This document shows positions 42,144 through 52,130 of a stretch of 64,000 nucleotides of DNA, piece after piece (the stretch's first letter is position 1; each line of letters starts with the position of its first letter). Where the stretch lies: the NCBI GenBank assembly GCA_030710605.1, contig CP092874.1, forward strand, positions 75,666,324 to 75,730,323, read 5' to 3'. The position numbers were made by a program, and so were the translations under genes. Below the pieces are notes generated by a model. The model was not told the DNA's origin. It made no database searches and was given only the letters and a program-made list of their open reading frames with translations. Source of the stretch: Cordylochernes scorpioides. Taxonomy: Eukaryota > Arthropoda > Arachnida > Pseudoscorpiones > Chernetidae.

Positions 42144-42543
42144 AGAAGCAATGGGCGCTTCTCCCGTCGAAATAAACGTCAAAACCTGACGCCATCTATT
42201 GACCGTCGCCGCAACTATTTTTTCCTTGATTGATTTCCTCCCGGCAAATTTTACATCTATATTCTAGCCATAGATTTGGCCCAGCCACATTGCCAGCAAA
42301 ACACCTCTTTGGTAGATTGTGAAGATTCCATTAGATCCCGTGTGGATCTCATGGAATAAAGTCCGCCCTAGACTGACGAGGGCCATTAGCCCGAAACCAT
42401 GGTCTCTAGGTGGACGCTTCTCAGTTTGCCAAAGCTGATGTTGTGGCTTTGTCACCGACCCGAGGCCGCTAGTTGCGGCGACGGTCAATAGATGGCGTCA
42501 GGTTTTGACGTTTATTTTGACGGGAGAAGCGCCCATTGCTTCT
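42144..42543 (+). mobile_element. Inverted-repeat element (400 bp) carrying a hammerhead ribozyme
   Basis: 73-bp arms 42144-42216 and 42471-42543 are inverted copies with one difference (AGAAGCAATGGGCGCTTCTC at each end, CGTCAAAACCTGACGCC inside). The interior of about 255 bp holds the hammerhead at 42367-42410 and no ORF. A 58-bp block just inside the left arm (CCTTGATTGATTTCCTCC through CTAGCCATAGATTT, 42223-42278) recurs directly after the right arm (42545-42600). Not a canonical DNA transposon end; class uncertain. Confidence 0.85.
42367..42410 (+). ncRNA. Hammerhead ribozyme, all conserved core positions present
   Basis: Stem I CCTAGA (42367-42372) with TCTAGG (42405-42410), 6 bp perfect. 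CTGACGA 42373-42379. Stem II GGGC (42380-42383)/GCCC (42389-42392) with loop CATTA. GAA 42393-42395. Stem III ACC (42396-42398)/GGT (42401-42403) around AT. Cleavage-site C at 42404 (GUC triplet). All invariant residues of the family consensus are met. Stem III is part of the palindrome ACCATGGT, so a dimeric fold is possible. Activity is inferred, not shown. Confidence 0.85.
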
Positions 42544-42810
42544 ACGGATTGATTTCCTCCCAGCAAATTTTACATCTATATTCTAGCCATAGATTTATAT
42601 ATATATAATAAAGGCTATATTTCCCGTCAAATAGACGCAAAAACTACGCGACATTTGACGGTTCCCTCAAACCAGCAGAATCGGGTTAGTGATAAAACAG
42701 CAACAACAGCTTTGACAAATTTCAAACGCCCATCTAGAGACCATGGTTTCGGTCTAATGACCCTCGTCAATCTAGGGCGGGTTTTGATTTCATGAGATCA
42801 GTAAGGGATT
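42544..42810 (-). mobile_element. Second, diverged copy of the hammerhead element, inverted
   Basis: Reverse complement aligns with 42340-42530: GATCTCATGAAATC, then CCCGCCCTAGATTGACGAGG, ACCATGGTCTCTAG, then a far end with TTTGACGGGAAATATAGCC. It is head-to-head with the first copy and shares the CTAGCCATAGATTTA block between them. Confidence 0.75.
42734..42777 (-). ncRNA. Decayed hammerhead ribozyme copy
   Basis: Minus strand: stem I CTAGA/TCTAG kept, stem III palindrome ACCATGGT and GTC kept, but the CUGACGA box reads TTGACGA (invariant C changed) and stem II has a G/A clash (GGGT/GACC). Expected to be inactive. Confidence 0.75.
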
Positions 42811-43612
42811 CACGAAATTTTCAGAATTTTCCAAAACGGTGTTTAGTTATAAATGCGGCTAGGTCAATTGGTGTGTCTCCTAAGTTTTCAATTTGACTTC
42901 GAGGTATGTCTCTAGTTGAAAAAAAAAAACGTATTGTGAAATGGATACTCCCCTCCTTTCTGAGAGACAAAGATCCCAGGATGAAGTTGTGGAAAAATGG
43001 ATTCCAGTTGCGGGGGTATGGCCATGTGTCAAGGTGGACAGGCGCCAAAAACAGCAGTCTTGTGTGGGGGAGGACAGAGTCTGGTCACGTCGGGGGCGAG
43101 AAGTCGTGGAGAGTTGCCTCTGGGCGTATGGATGAAAATTTTTGCCGGAAAGACATTGATCTATAAAAAAAAAAAAGGTCTCGTCATAGATGGTGCATAG
43201 TTATTGAGTCTATTCTGACGGAAGATGTGAACCTTTCCTTTTAAAGATCAACATTCTTTAGGCAAAGTTTCCATTTCTTTAATATTTTATTGAAAGCCCG
43301 CAAGCTTCCGAGTTAAAATTCTTTTCTCCAGGCCTCTATATAAGTTTTATCTTAACATTGAACTGAGGGAACAAATGTTTATATTTTATTAATAAATTGT
43401 AAATAATATCATTTATCTTAGTTTATTTTCTCATTAATATTTGTAGCAATTGACTAAATGTCTAATAAAACATTTTGAATTGTTAATTGTCTTATCTAGG
43501 GGTTTCCTAATGGATATCTCTCTAGGTAAACACATTTGAAATACATTTTGAAAGGTCTTTGTCTAGTCCAGTCAGTAAGAGATTTTACAAACGGTATTTT
43601 TTTATTTTAGTC
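42811..43612. other. Unannotated stretch
   Basis: A minus-strand open frame at 42821-43048 and plus frames at 42906-43200 have no recognisable domains. Directly follows the second hammerhead copy, so it may be part of its parent element. Confidence 0.35.
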
Positions 43613-43735
43613 AAAAGGCGATCCATAAAATAAGTTTATATAAAAAGGCGCACCTGGATCTGTAAAGAAAAAAAAAATCATATATCCGGTATGATCCAGG
43701 TACGCCCTTCTACATGTATATAAACGGTATTTGTG
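43613..43735. repeat. Short hairpin
   Basis: GGCGCACCTGGATC near 43653 faces GATCCAGGTACGCCC near 43695, with TATATAAA on both outer sides. Small inverted repeat of unknown type. Confidence 0.55.
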
Positions 43736-43886
43736 ATGTTTATAACTAAGAGGAAACGCCTAAAGAAGAGTGTTTTTTAAACTCAAGCTCTTGCTTGAAT
43801 TGGAATGTTAACGTTGGCTATTGCCATTTATTTAACGAAAAACTATTTTGTTGTAAGGCCAATAGTTTTTGAGAAACGGTGATATA

Positions 43887-44415
43887 TCCATAAATATATA
43901 AAAGTCAGTGTATGTATGTATGTATGTTTGTCGGCTATACACGTTTACAATACGTCACTAATCTGACTGAAACTTTAAAAGTATATAGAGTAGAATCTGA
44001 AAAACCTTTAGTGAAAATTTCAGGTCTCTATTCCGAATATTCTTTGAGTTATTTGCAAATTGGCGTTGCAAATTTGCCCTTTCGCTCGCGAGCAGCGCCT
44101 CTAGTGGTGAAGATGAGAGGTAATATTAGCTGACCTAATGTACATGTAAAGTTTGGAGCGGGACGTTTCACAAGAGTGATATCCACGGCGACAATTTATA
44201 ATTGTAACGAATAGTATTTGAAAATCAAAATAATATAATTTTTAAATATCGTTGTGAAAATTTTCATTTTGATATTTTAAAAACACACAAAGTTTGAAGC
44301 GGGACGTCTCACAAGAGTGACATCCACGGCGCCAATTTATAATTGTAACGAATAGTATTTGAATTAAAACATTCAATCGGGTAAAACCCGGGCGTTGCCC
44401 GGGTCATTCGGCTAG
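43887..44415 (+). mobile_element. Non-autonomous Helitron (529 bp) with internal duplication
   Basis: 5' TCCATAAATATATAAAAG after A; 3' ACCCGGGCGTTGCCCGGG, TCATTCGGCTAG and T. An internal segment of about 70 bp (GTTTGGAGCGGGACG through ATAGTATTTGAA, 44153-44222) is repeated at 44292-44363, the second copy running into the 3' terminus. No coding sequence. Confidence 0.85.
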
Positions 44416-44654
44416 TTTTTAATAAAATCAGCAAAGCATCCAGGACTAAGTTTCTTGCGTAATTTTTATTTCTTAAACTTTCGGACTTATAAGACTTTGA
44501 CGGGAGAAACACACTAACAACTTCCCCCATCAAAGATATGATAAGTATGAAAGCTTAAGAAATAAAAATTATAAAAGAAACTTAACTCTGAATGCTTTGA
44601 TGATTTTATTAAATTCTAAGTCGAGGAAAGAGAATGTTTATATTAAAGTTGATA

Positions 44655-44825
44655 CAGTTAAACCTGTCTATAGCGCCCCCCCCCCCCCCCCCCTTGAGAC
44701 TCACCAAAATAGGGTGCTATAGAGAAGGGGTGCTATAGACAGGTCACTTTTAATGTAAATCGCATTGTTCTACGTATTTAAAATCGGACGCTATTTAAAG
44801 GGGGCGCTATAGACAGGTTTAACTG
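44655..44825. mobile_element. MITE (171 bp) with CAGTTAAACC termini and poly-C tract
   Basis: CAGTTAAACCTGTCTATAGC at 44655 faces GCTATAGACAGGTTTAACTG ending 44825, flanked by TA on both sides, as in the Tc1/pogo superfamily. Internal copies of CTATAGACAGG form further small hairpins. A run of 18 C (44676-44693) sits just inside the left end. A truncated relative is at 14595-14674. Confidence 0.85.
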
Positions 44826-45434
44826 TATATCTTTAATTCATATCTATATAATCTCATAAGATGACTTATTCTTCAATTAAAATCCTTGAAAACGTTGAAA
44901 TTTCGGAGTTGATTGCTTTAAGCAATATTTCATAATTTGTTTTTCATGGAAACGTTTTCCCAAAAAGAAAAATGAAATATAGAGGAAGTTTAAAATGATA
45001 AAATGATAATGGTTTTCATTATTACAAATTGTAAATAGAATTATGGACCAAAACATTTTCTTATATCTATATCATTATTCTATTATTATATATCTATATA
45101 AATAAACAAAAATGTTTTTTTTTTATTCCGCATATGTTTGTAAAATATTTGACCTATTCGGATGAGATTCTGACATGATATAGAGCTAGATCTAGATTGC
45201 TAGTTGCTCAAACAAAAATGTAAACACAGTCGGTTAAAGGCGAAGTTGATATAGTTACTTTAACGTAAAGTTGTTATAGCTTCTTGAAAACAAAGGACAA
45301 AAAAGTTAGAATTTCTGTAGCAGACTGGAAAAGTTCAAATTCCAGAAAATGATTTGGAAGAAAGCGACAGGTCTCGAGTTTTTGTGGTCGACACCAGGAG
45401 AAAGAATGGCGCTGATGTTGGGATGGATCGATGG
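44826..45434. other. AT-rich stretch, nothing recognised
   Basis: No feature seen. Confidence 0.4.
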
Positions 45435-46005
45435 GATGATTCTGTAGAGGAGTCGTACGTCCTCCGAGGCCACTTCGTTATGTCCATGGTACCTGAACTG
45501 TACGTCCTTCGAGGCCACTTCGTTATGTCCATGTTACCTGAACTGTACGTCCTCCTAGGCCACTTCCCCCGATCGTTTGCGTCCACGGTTCCAGAACTGT
45601 ACGTCTTCCGAGGCTATTTTTCCCGGTCGTTACGTCCACGGTACCTGAACAGTACGTCCTCCGAGGCTACCTTTCCCGATCGTTACGTCCACGGTACCAG
45701 AACTGTACGTCTTCCGAGGCCACTTACCCCGATCGTTACGTCCACGGTACCAGAACTCTACGTCTTCCGAGGCCACTTCCCCCGATCGTTTCGTCCATGG
45801 TACCTGAACTGTACGTCCTCCTAGGCCACTTCCCCCTATCGTTACGTCCACGGTACCAGAACTGTACGTCTTCCGTGGCCACTTCCCCCGATCGTTACGT
45901 CCACGGTGCCTGAACTGTACGTTTTCTGAGGCCACTTCCCCTGATCGTTACGTCCGCGGTACCAGAACTCTACGTCCTCCGAGGCCACTTCTCCCGGATC
46001 ATTGC
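45435..46005. repeat. Tandem array, 45-54-bp unit, about 11 copies
   Basis: Core ACCTGAACTGTACGTCCTCC, then GAGGCCACTTCCCC, CGATCGTTACGTCCACGGT. The left two units are shorter (45 bp). Both strands are open through the array (101 and 156 codons) because unit lengths are near multiples of three; no protein family is implied. Confidence 0.9.
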
Positions 46006-46109
46006 GACCACTATGCATTAATAATATGCCTTTAAGGATCGCAAACAGATCCTATATTCTCTGCCTGTTAAGGCCAAAATGAACCAATGATAATTTCCCA
46101 CTTGATATT

Positions 46110-46318
46110 ATGCTTGAAATGTATAATTTTATAATATATAATGGGTTGGGTGTGGCCAAATATTTTTGGAACAAGTTAAATCAACGTTTAGCTGCTTCTT
46201 GTTACACTAGATGGCGCGCTGTGCCGCTGTATCTAAAATGCTCATATAAGCGGTCAGGAAATGCCATTTGTTTTTATTATATAAATTTGAGTTCACAATT
46301 CAATCCAGTTACAAAATC
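46110..46318. other. Unannotated stretch
   Basis: Contains an ACTAGATGGCGCGC block, similar to short motifs common in TEs here. No gene. Confidence 0.35.
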
Positions 46319-46613
46319 AAGGTGAAAACATCAGGCTTCCAGGGATAGGTTTATTTTTAAAATTTTTATTTCAAATCTCAAGCTTTGGGGCATGATAACC
46401 CTTCTGTAGGAGAAACACATAATTGTTATTTTGTATTGTTGAAACACTTAAAATTATTGTACTAAAACTATGTATTATAGTAAAAACATCAGGCTTCCAC
46501 ATACACACAGGGATTAGTTCCTTAGTTATGTTTCTATCCTGTAGAAAGGCTATCATACCCAAAATCTAGAGATTTGAAAAAAAAAAATTTCCTTGGAAGC
46601 TTGATATTTTCAC
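46319..46613. repeat. Fold-back element, about 80-95-bp arms
   Basis: Left arm AAGGTGAAAACATCAGGCTTC through GGCATGATAACCC pairs with the right arm CTATCATACCC through CTTGATATTTTCACC. Loop about 120 bp, which itself contains a direct copy of AAACATCAGGCTTCCA at 46485. Confidence 0.7.
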
Positions 46614-46859
46614 CCTAATATATACTTCAAAAAATAATATTAATTGTGTTAAGTATTCATATGAAATATCTATTCATAGAAATTAGCAATACAATCATTT
46701 TTAGCTACAAATAATTTTGAAAACGACAACACTCTCTCTTGATACAACCCGGATTCCTAAAGTCATCAACTATCCAGGACGACAACAAGAACAGGGGTTA
46801 TAATAAAATATATCAAGGAAATATGATATTTATTATTTGATATTTTAAAAATTATTTTT

Positions 46860-47030
46860 ACTGTTATATTGTAGAACGACATTTGAAAATTATCAAGCAT
46901 GTGTTTCTTTTGAACGAAAAATCGAAATTTATTTTAAGGAGAAAAAACGATTATTTATAACCTTAGGGATGAAGTATGAAAGGATGAATTGTGAAGAGTA
47001 ATGACTAAACGGAAAAATAAAGTGTCCATA
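46860..47030 (-). repeat. Fold-back family B, left arm
   Basis: GTAGAACGACATTTGA, GAACGAAAAATCG, AGGGATGAAGTATGAAAGG and GTGAAGAGTAATGA match 38682-38820. The facing arm is absent. Confidence 0.7.
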
Positions 47031-47440
47031 TAGTGTTATATTATAACACTATTCGGCGCTGAGTTCGTTTATACAAAAATGTAATGGCTTGACAAAGGTT
47101 GGCGTTCAGCCAACATAAATATTGACAAATGAATCTTTTATTCAATCCAATATATGCCTTTTTATTATCTAAATATATGATTAATGGTCACATTTCTTTT
47201 TTTTAAATTGTCTTCATGAGCATTTCTCGTTTTATTTTATTGTGTAACATAAAATAGTATTCTGAATGATACTTTAAAAAAATCTGGATCAAATTAACCG
47301 TCTGTTTTTTTCAAAATTCACGTGCGTAACACACATTTTTAAATTCTAATATAGTGTACTTTAATAGGTATAAAAGAGAAATGTATGAAAAATATATTAT
47401 TAATATAAAAATAATTCCTATAAATGATAATTGAAACTAT
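47031..47440. other. AT-rich stretch, nothing recognised
   Basis: No feature seen. Confidence 0.4.
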
Positions 47441-47835
47441 TTTACGCAAAAATTTCCTATTTATAAATAAAATAAATTTCTACAGTATTTTTATTTACTG
47501 CCATAAAATAAATACATAAATTGAGGGTATGGTTGATCAGTGGTAAATCCTCCAAGCAGTTTTTGGTGAGTTCAATACAGACAAGCTCAATAATATTGTA
47601 TTGGGCTGCAATATATCTGTCATCATTTGAAATTTATTGCTTAAAGTATTTAAAGAAGTATTGGCATGAGCTTTGAGTTTGTAAGCAATACAGCCCAAAT
47701 GTAATAGTAGAACGGTTTGGAGATTTGAACTGGTGAAAACGCTAAGAGAGTTCACTACTGATGAACCAAACTCAAAAAATATATTGATCGCACTAAGGAC
47801 AGTAGAAATTTGTATTCTTTGTTGAAAAATTCACG
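47441..47835. repeat. Fold-back family A, long-loop member
   Basis: TTTCTACAGTATTTTTATTTACTGCC with GGTTGATCAGTGGTAAATCC on the left faces GGTTTGGAG, TTCACTACTGATGAACC and CTAAGGACAGTAGAAA on the right. The centre has a further inverted pair around TTGTATTGGGCTG/CAGCCCAAATG. Confidence 0.75.
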
Positions 47836-49259
47836 CTGAATCGTTTCAATCATCATTTCCAGATGGCATGCAAATTCCTTTTAACATATGAAGTCTAACC
47901 CTCCCATGCCGACTTTAGGAATCTTACTTGAAATATTCTATTAATAAACAGTTTCAATAACTAAACTCGTGATTATAAGCTGGAATCACTTTAAGAGACC
48001 CTAGAGAAACGTAAAGGAAGGGATTCTAATGTAATTAAATATTTAAAATCGTCAAACATATTTCGCATATTTAGGGATGAAGAGTAGAGGATAATCTGTG
48101 AGGTATTTTTTTCGACTAAAACAAAGATGGATATCTATTGAAACAGAAGAAATCAACTTCTAAAAAAAGAACATCAATCGGGAGCAAAAGAACAAGCAGC
48201 AGCCGATTCTCACACCCCCCATCCTATCCCCGCCCTTACCTCACATCCAGACGTTCTTGGAGAATGGACGTCCAACCCATCGTCTGTTCCTTCAGGACAT
48301 CGCCAGGACATCAATGGACATCAGGACAACCCCCGATAACCAAGCAGAAGACCATGCTAGCTTGTTACCTCACCAAGTATGGCTAAACATGGCGGCAAGC
48401 TTGCCAGAACGCATGCGTGATGGAGGCGGCGTCGATCAATAGGCCGTCTGCAGACAGCGTGGCGATGGAAGACGCCATTTTGAAGCCGAATCCCCATCAC
48501 CAGGCAAAGTCATCAGAGAGGAAGAATCTTTTGGTTCTAAAATTTAAAAAACTTTCTTAAATTTTAGTCTCACACGGAAAATTTAGCTTCATCATCATTT
48601 ATATTACATTCTATTTACCATTCTATTTTATACTAATTATGTTTAAACACATGTTTTAAAAATGTATAACAAAATGGCAACGGAATTACAAATTAACCAA
48701 ACAAGTTTTGATATATTTATACGAAAATTAGGTTTAAAAATACTTTATCATGTGTCACTATTAAATTTTATCCCATTATTATATATTGAATACCAAGAAA
48801 ATGCTAGGTATTCGCCTCTGAAATATATATAAATAAAAGGTTAAAGAATAAAAAATAAGTATAAAGGTAAACAGAAGATTTTTTGCCCAAAAAATAGGCT
48901 TGGCATTTGTTGGCAGACGTAGAGGGGCGGTTAAAAAGTGAGATTGTTCGCTCTCCACGGAGCAATTGATTTTCCAGTATTTGCATCACGCGCTTCGATT
49001 GATTCATCTTCATGCCATCAGCTGCCATGATGCCAGTAGCGTGGCCTTTCTCAATGTCCTCAATATGTAGCTCTTGATGATGTTGTGTCTTATGTAATCA
49101 CCTAGATGTGTTTTATATCTTAAATCCATATGGCGCTTACATTCACCTTGCATTGTTTTATATATGCGCGTCTATTTGGTGATGTATTTATTTGTTATGA
49201 GATTTCGTAAATATTTCATTATCTATATAGAAATATTACGTATTGATTTATTAAGAAAG
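47836..49259. other. Mostly unannotated; GC-rich block at 48160-48530
   Basis: 48160-48530 has markedly higher GC than the flanks, but its open frames (48138-48386, 48257-48442) show no motif and no splice-flanked exon can be argued. It could be an LTR or captured host sequence. The remainder is AT-rich with nothing recognised. Confidence 0.35.
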
Positions 49260-49440
49260 ACATTTCCAGACTTTCGCCATCTGTCGGAATAAATATAAAC
49301 TAATTGTTTTTTTTTTAATTATTCCAGAATCGGCCAAATAAACCTTTTTGATTAATCAAAAAAAGCTAACCTCATAAGCGTTTCAGGCTTTTGGCCTTCT
49401 TCAGCGTAGTGCAAGCTATAGCTCAACGACCGAAGAAGCT
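49260..49440 (-). repeat. Fold-back family C half with hammerhead-like loop
   Basis: The left part (CGCCATCTGTCGGAATAAAT, AATTATTCCAGAATCGGCC) is the family C arm as at 9524-9590. It is followed by TTGATTAATCAA and a hairpin segment (49376-49410). The right arm is lost where the LINE at 49456 begins. Confidence 0.7.
49376..49410 (-). ncRNA. Hammerhead-like core, probably decayed
   Basis: Minus strand: CTGAAGA, stem II AGGC/GCCT around CAAAA, GAAACGC. Box and stem II fit the family. Stem III is not palindromic and stem I pairs poorly, so it is probably a degenerate copy of the kind at 56242. Confidence 0.45.
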
Positions 49441-49455
49441 AGTCTCTGTGGCTTC

Positions 49456-50310
49456 TTGAAAAACAAAATAAATTTTACATACCACATAGAAGAAATAGTA
49501 AATCGTACAAAACGTTTTAAAAATGATCTCTTCTCAATTTGTGGGAAATCTTGGGGTCTAAGCACCCAGAAAAGGCTAACTTTATATAAATCCATTTTCA
49601 GACCAATACTTACATATGGAGCCGAAATTTGGTTCAAATATTTAAATAAAAAATGTCTACAAAAATTAAATTCAACCCAATATCAAATACTAATATGGTG
49701 TATACAGGCCTATAAATTCACATCATATAGCTGTGTTCATAGTTTGGCCAACATTCCTCTGATCTCAGACTTTATCGAATCCAGAATCATGATATCTGAT
49801 CTGAGAAACTTATCCACAGATGATCAACAAATTTATTACCCATTTATTCCAGGAATTATAGATACCTTTCTCAAATCAAGAATGGATGTTCTGAAAAACG
49901 AAGCAAATAATACTTTCTTAAGCTTTTTTCCCCAAGAAATCCCTAAATACTTTCGTCCAAATTTTTATAATACTCAATTTGTTACAAACCACGGAAATTT
50001 CAAAAGTTTTTTAAATAGAATAAAGGCAGTGGAGGATTCAAGTTGCTTTTGTGGTATTGAGGAACAAACCTCAAGACATCTACTGATCGATTGCCCAGCC
50101 TTTCAAGATTATAGAAAGAAGAATGAACTAGTTGTTTGTGAACTTAACGATTTGATTTCCGATAAAAAATCATATTTATAGTTCAATTCATTTTGTAAAT
50201 ACATTCTAAACTTTCTACAAAATCTGGATCTCTAATGTTTTCATGCGTTGAATAATGTAAATAACTTATGTAAATAAACTTTTCTCCTTGTTTGGCGCAA
50301 GTATTTTATT
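49456..50310 (+). pseudogene. LINE RT thumb and C-terminal zinc finger
   Basis: 241 open codons: LYKSIFRPILTYGAEIWF (thumb), PKYFRPNFYNTQFVTNHG, EDSSCFCGIEEQTSRHLL and IDCPAFQDYRKKN (CCHC finger), stop at 50179-50181. The catalytic RT part is absent (5' truncation). The 3' UTR ends near TTGGCGCAAGTATTTT. Sister fragments: 37920-38330, 51240-51600, 51601-51969. Confidence 0.85.
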
Positions 50311-50446
50311 TTTTATTTAACAGTTGGGAGAGACACGCCATATCCACAATTTGGATAATTGCGTGTATATTTTAAATTATATACAATTAATACAATTGAA
50401 CATTGGGAATCATGAAAATTGAAGTTCGATGTCAAATTTTGCATAT
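50311..50446. other. Spacer
   Basis: Nothing recognised. Confidence 0.4.
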
Positions 50447-51211
50447 TGCCACGTGGAAAATTAGGGAAGACAAAAACTTCAGGAGGAAACAAAATTTATT
50501 TCAGGGAAGGACAAACTATCAAAGGTAAACAAAAGATAAGCCACGAGGGAAATTTACAGAGTCGCAAGATATAAAACATAAAAATGACCACTCTGTTAAA
50601 TAAAAAATAATAAAATTAAGAAATACTATGTTACATAAATAAAATTAATAAATACCATGTTACATAGCTTCTTCCCTATGGGAGCTGTGACCCACAGCTA
50701 GCAATTATTGTAGATAGTGACGTGGATTTGACGTGCTTCTGCCAAGGATTCCATCGAAGTCTTGGAACTTTGTCCCTAGTACCTTTGCGTCCATTTTCTT
50801 GCGGCGTGAAGAGCGGCTTTGTCGTCGTATCGTCTATATGGACATCGTCATCTTCGAGGGAAGTCTTGGCTTTAGCACGGCGGTGGAATCCTGATGTCAG
50901 TCTCCGAAAATGTAGTCACAGCACCCATGGCTTCAAGGTCTTCTCGGCGATCTTCAGTTTGTCTTCCCTAACTTACCCAGCATCTCCACCAAAATGCCAC
51001 GTGGAAAATTAGGGAAGAAAAAACTTCAGGAGGAAACAAAATTTATTTCAGGGAAGGACAAACTATCAAAGGTAAACAAAATATAAGCCACGAGGGAAAT
51101 TTACAGAGTCGCAAGATATAAAACATTAAAATGACCACTCTGTTAAATAAAAAATAATAAAATTAAGAAATAATATGTTGCATAAATAAAATTAATAAAT
51201 ACCATGTTACA
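50447..51211 (-). mobile_element. TRIM-type LTR retrotransposon (765 bp)
   Basis: LTRs 50447-50664 and 50995-51211 (218 and 217 bp, about six differences), target duplication ATAT at 50443-50446 and 51212-51215. On the minus strand the LTR runs TGTAACATGG to CCACGTGGCA. A primer-binding site TGGTGGAGATGCTGGG (50991-50976) lies 3 nt inside the upstream LTR, and a purine tract AGGGAAGAAG (50677-50668) lies before the downstream one. The internal 330 bp is GC-rich and non-coding. All four LTR-element hallmarks without protein genes define a TRIM. Confidence 0.9.
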
Positions 51212-51239
51212 ATATAGTAATTATAAATAGTAGCTTGAA

Positions 51240-51600
51240 ATATGTACAGTCAATACTTTCGCCTCAAAATATACATCCTGCAGAATCTATTAAACTTTAT
51301 GTATTGGTCTTTATTGCAAGCAGCTTGTTTTGTATTAATCAGGTAAAGTTGGTTTTCTTCCCTTAGATCAGAAGTTAATGGACAGTCTATCAGAAGATGT
51401 TCAGGGGTTTGTTGTTCGTTTCCACAAGTGCACGCAGGTGAATCAATTTTGCCAATTCTAAACAAATATGTGTTAAAGTCACCATGTCCAGTAAAAAATT
51501 GAACGTTATAAAAGTTGGGTTGAACATAGTTAGGAATTCTTGAAGTATCAAAGAATCCCTTGAAATCATCATTGGCACCCCCATAGTATTCCTCAAATTT
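51240..51600 (-). pseudogene. LINE C-terminal zinc-finger fragment
   Basis: IGKIDSPACTCGNEQQTPEH, LLIDCPLTSDLREENQ, with an upstream frame carrying the preceding segment (FTGHGDFN-like). Same domain as 49456-50181 but diverged, so a related LINE family. Confidence 0.75.
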
Positions 51601-51969
51601 CTGGTTTAAAAAATTAGATATAATTTTTCTTTTTATTGGAAATAAAAATACTTGGATCTGTTACTATTAAATCATTTTCGATTCTATTATCTTGAAAAAC
51701 AGGACAATCTAGTAAAAGTGGAATTGAGGTTCGTTTCTTATGTCAACAAAAACAACTCGGTCTTCCACCGCTATAATTCTTTTTAAAAAAGTTTCTGAAA
51801 TTTCATGATTAGGAATGAATTGAGAATTAAGAAAGTTTGGTCGGAAATATTTTGGTATGTTGTTAGAAAAGAAGCTTTGAAAAGTTTCATTTGTGTTGTT
51901 CTTTAAACTGGTCGATATATGCTGATAACATATCAACAACATTAGAAATACATATATTGGAAAATGCAA
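51601..51969 (-). pseudogene. LINE C-terminal fragment
   Basis: NTNETFQSFFSNNIPKYFRP, NFLNSQFIPNHEISETFL and IAVEDR correspond to the segment before the finger in 49456-50181. The finger itself follows in shifted frames down to about 51601. Confidence 0.7.
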
Positions 51970-52130
51970 TAGCTAAAGCAGAAAACGAAACAGATATTGA
52001 TCAAGTGACAAGTGGAATCACGAATCTATTAATAGAAGCCGCCTACCAATCTTTGGAAGTTAAGCCCATAAATCTTTAAGAGTTCTCTAGAATTAACTGG
52101 TGGAATAGAGAACTGGAAAAAATGAAAACG
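51891..52130 (+). pseudogene. LINE endonuclease-RT linker fragment
   Basis: LENAIAKAENETDIDQVTSG, ITNLLIEAAYQSLEVKPI, then WWNRELEK-like residues: the segment between endonuclease and RT in I/Jockey-type ORF2. Interrupted at about 52132 by the LTR of the gypsy element. Confidence 0.6.

Noticed and set aside
42821..43200. Open frames beside the second hammerhead copy as a coding part of that element
   Set aside because: No RT, nuclease or transposase motif in any frame; kept as unannotated.
45335..45935. Open frames of 83, 101 and 156 codons
   Set aside because: All lie in the tandem array and simply repeat its unit.
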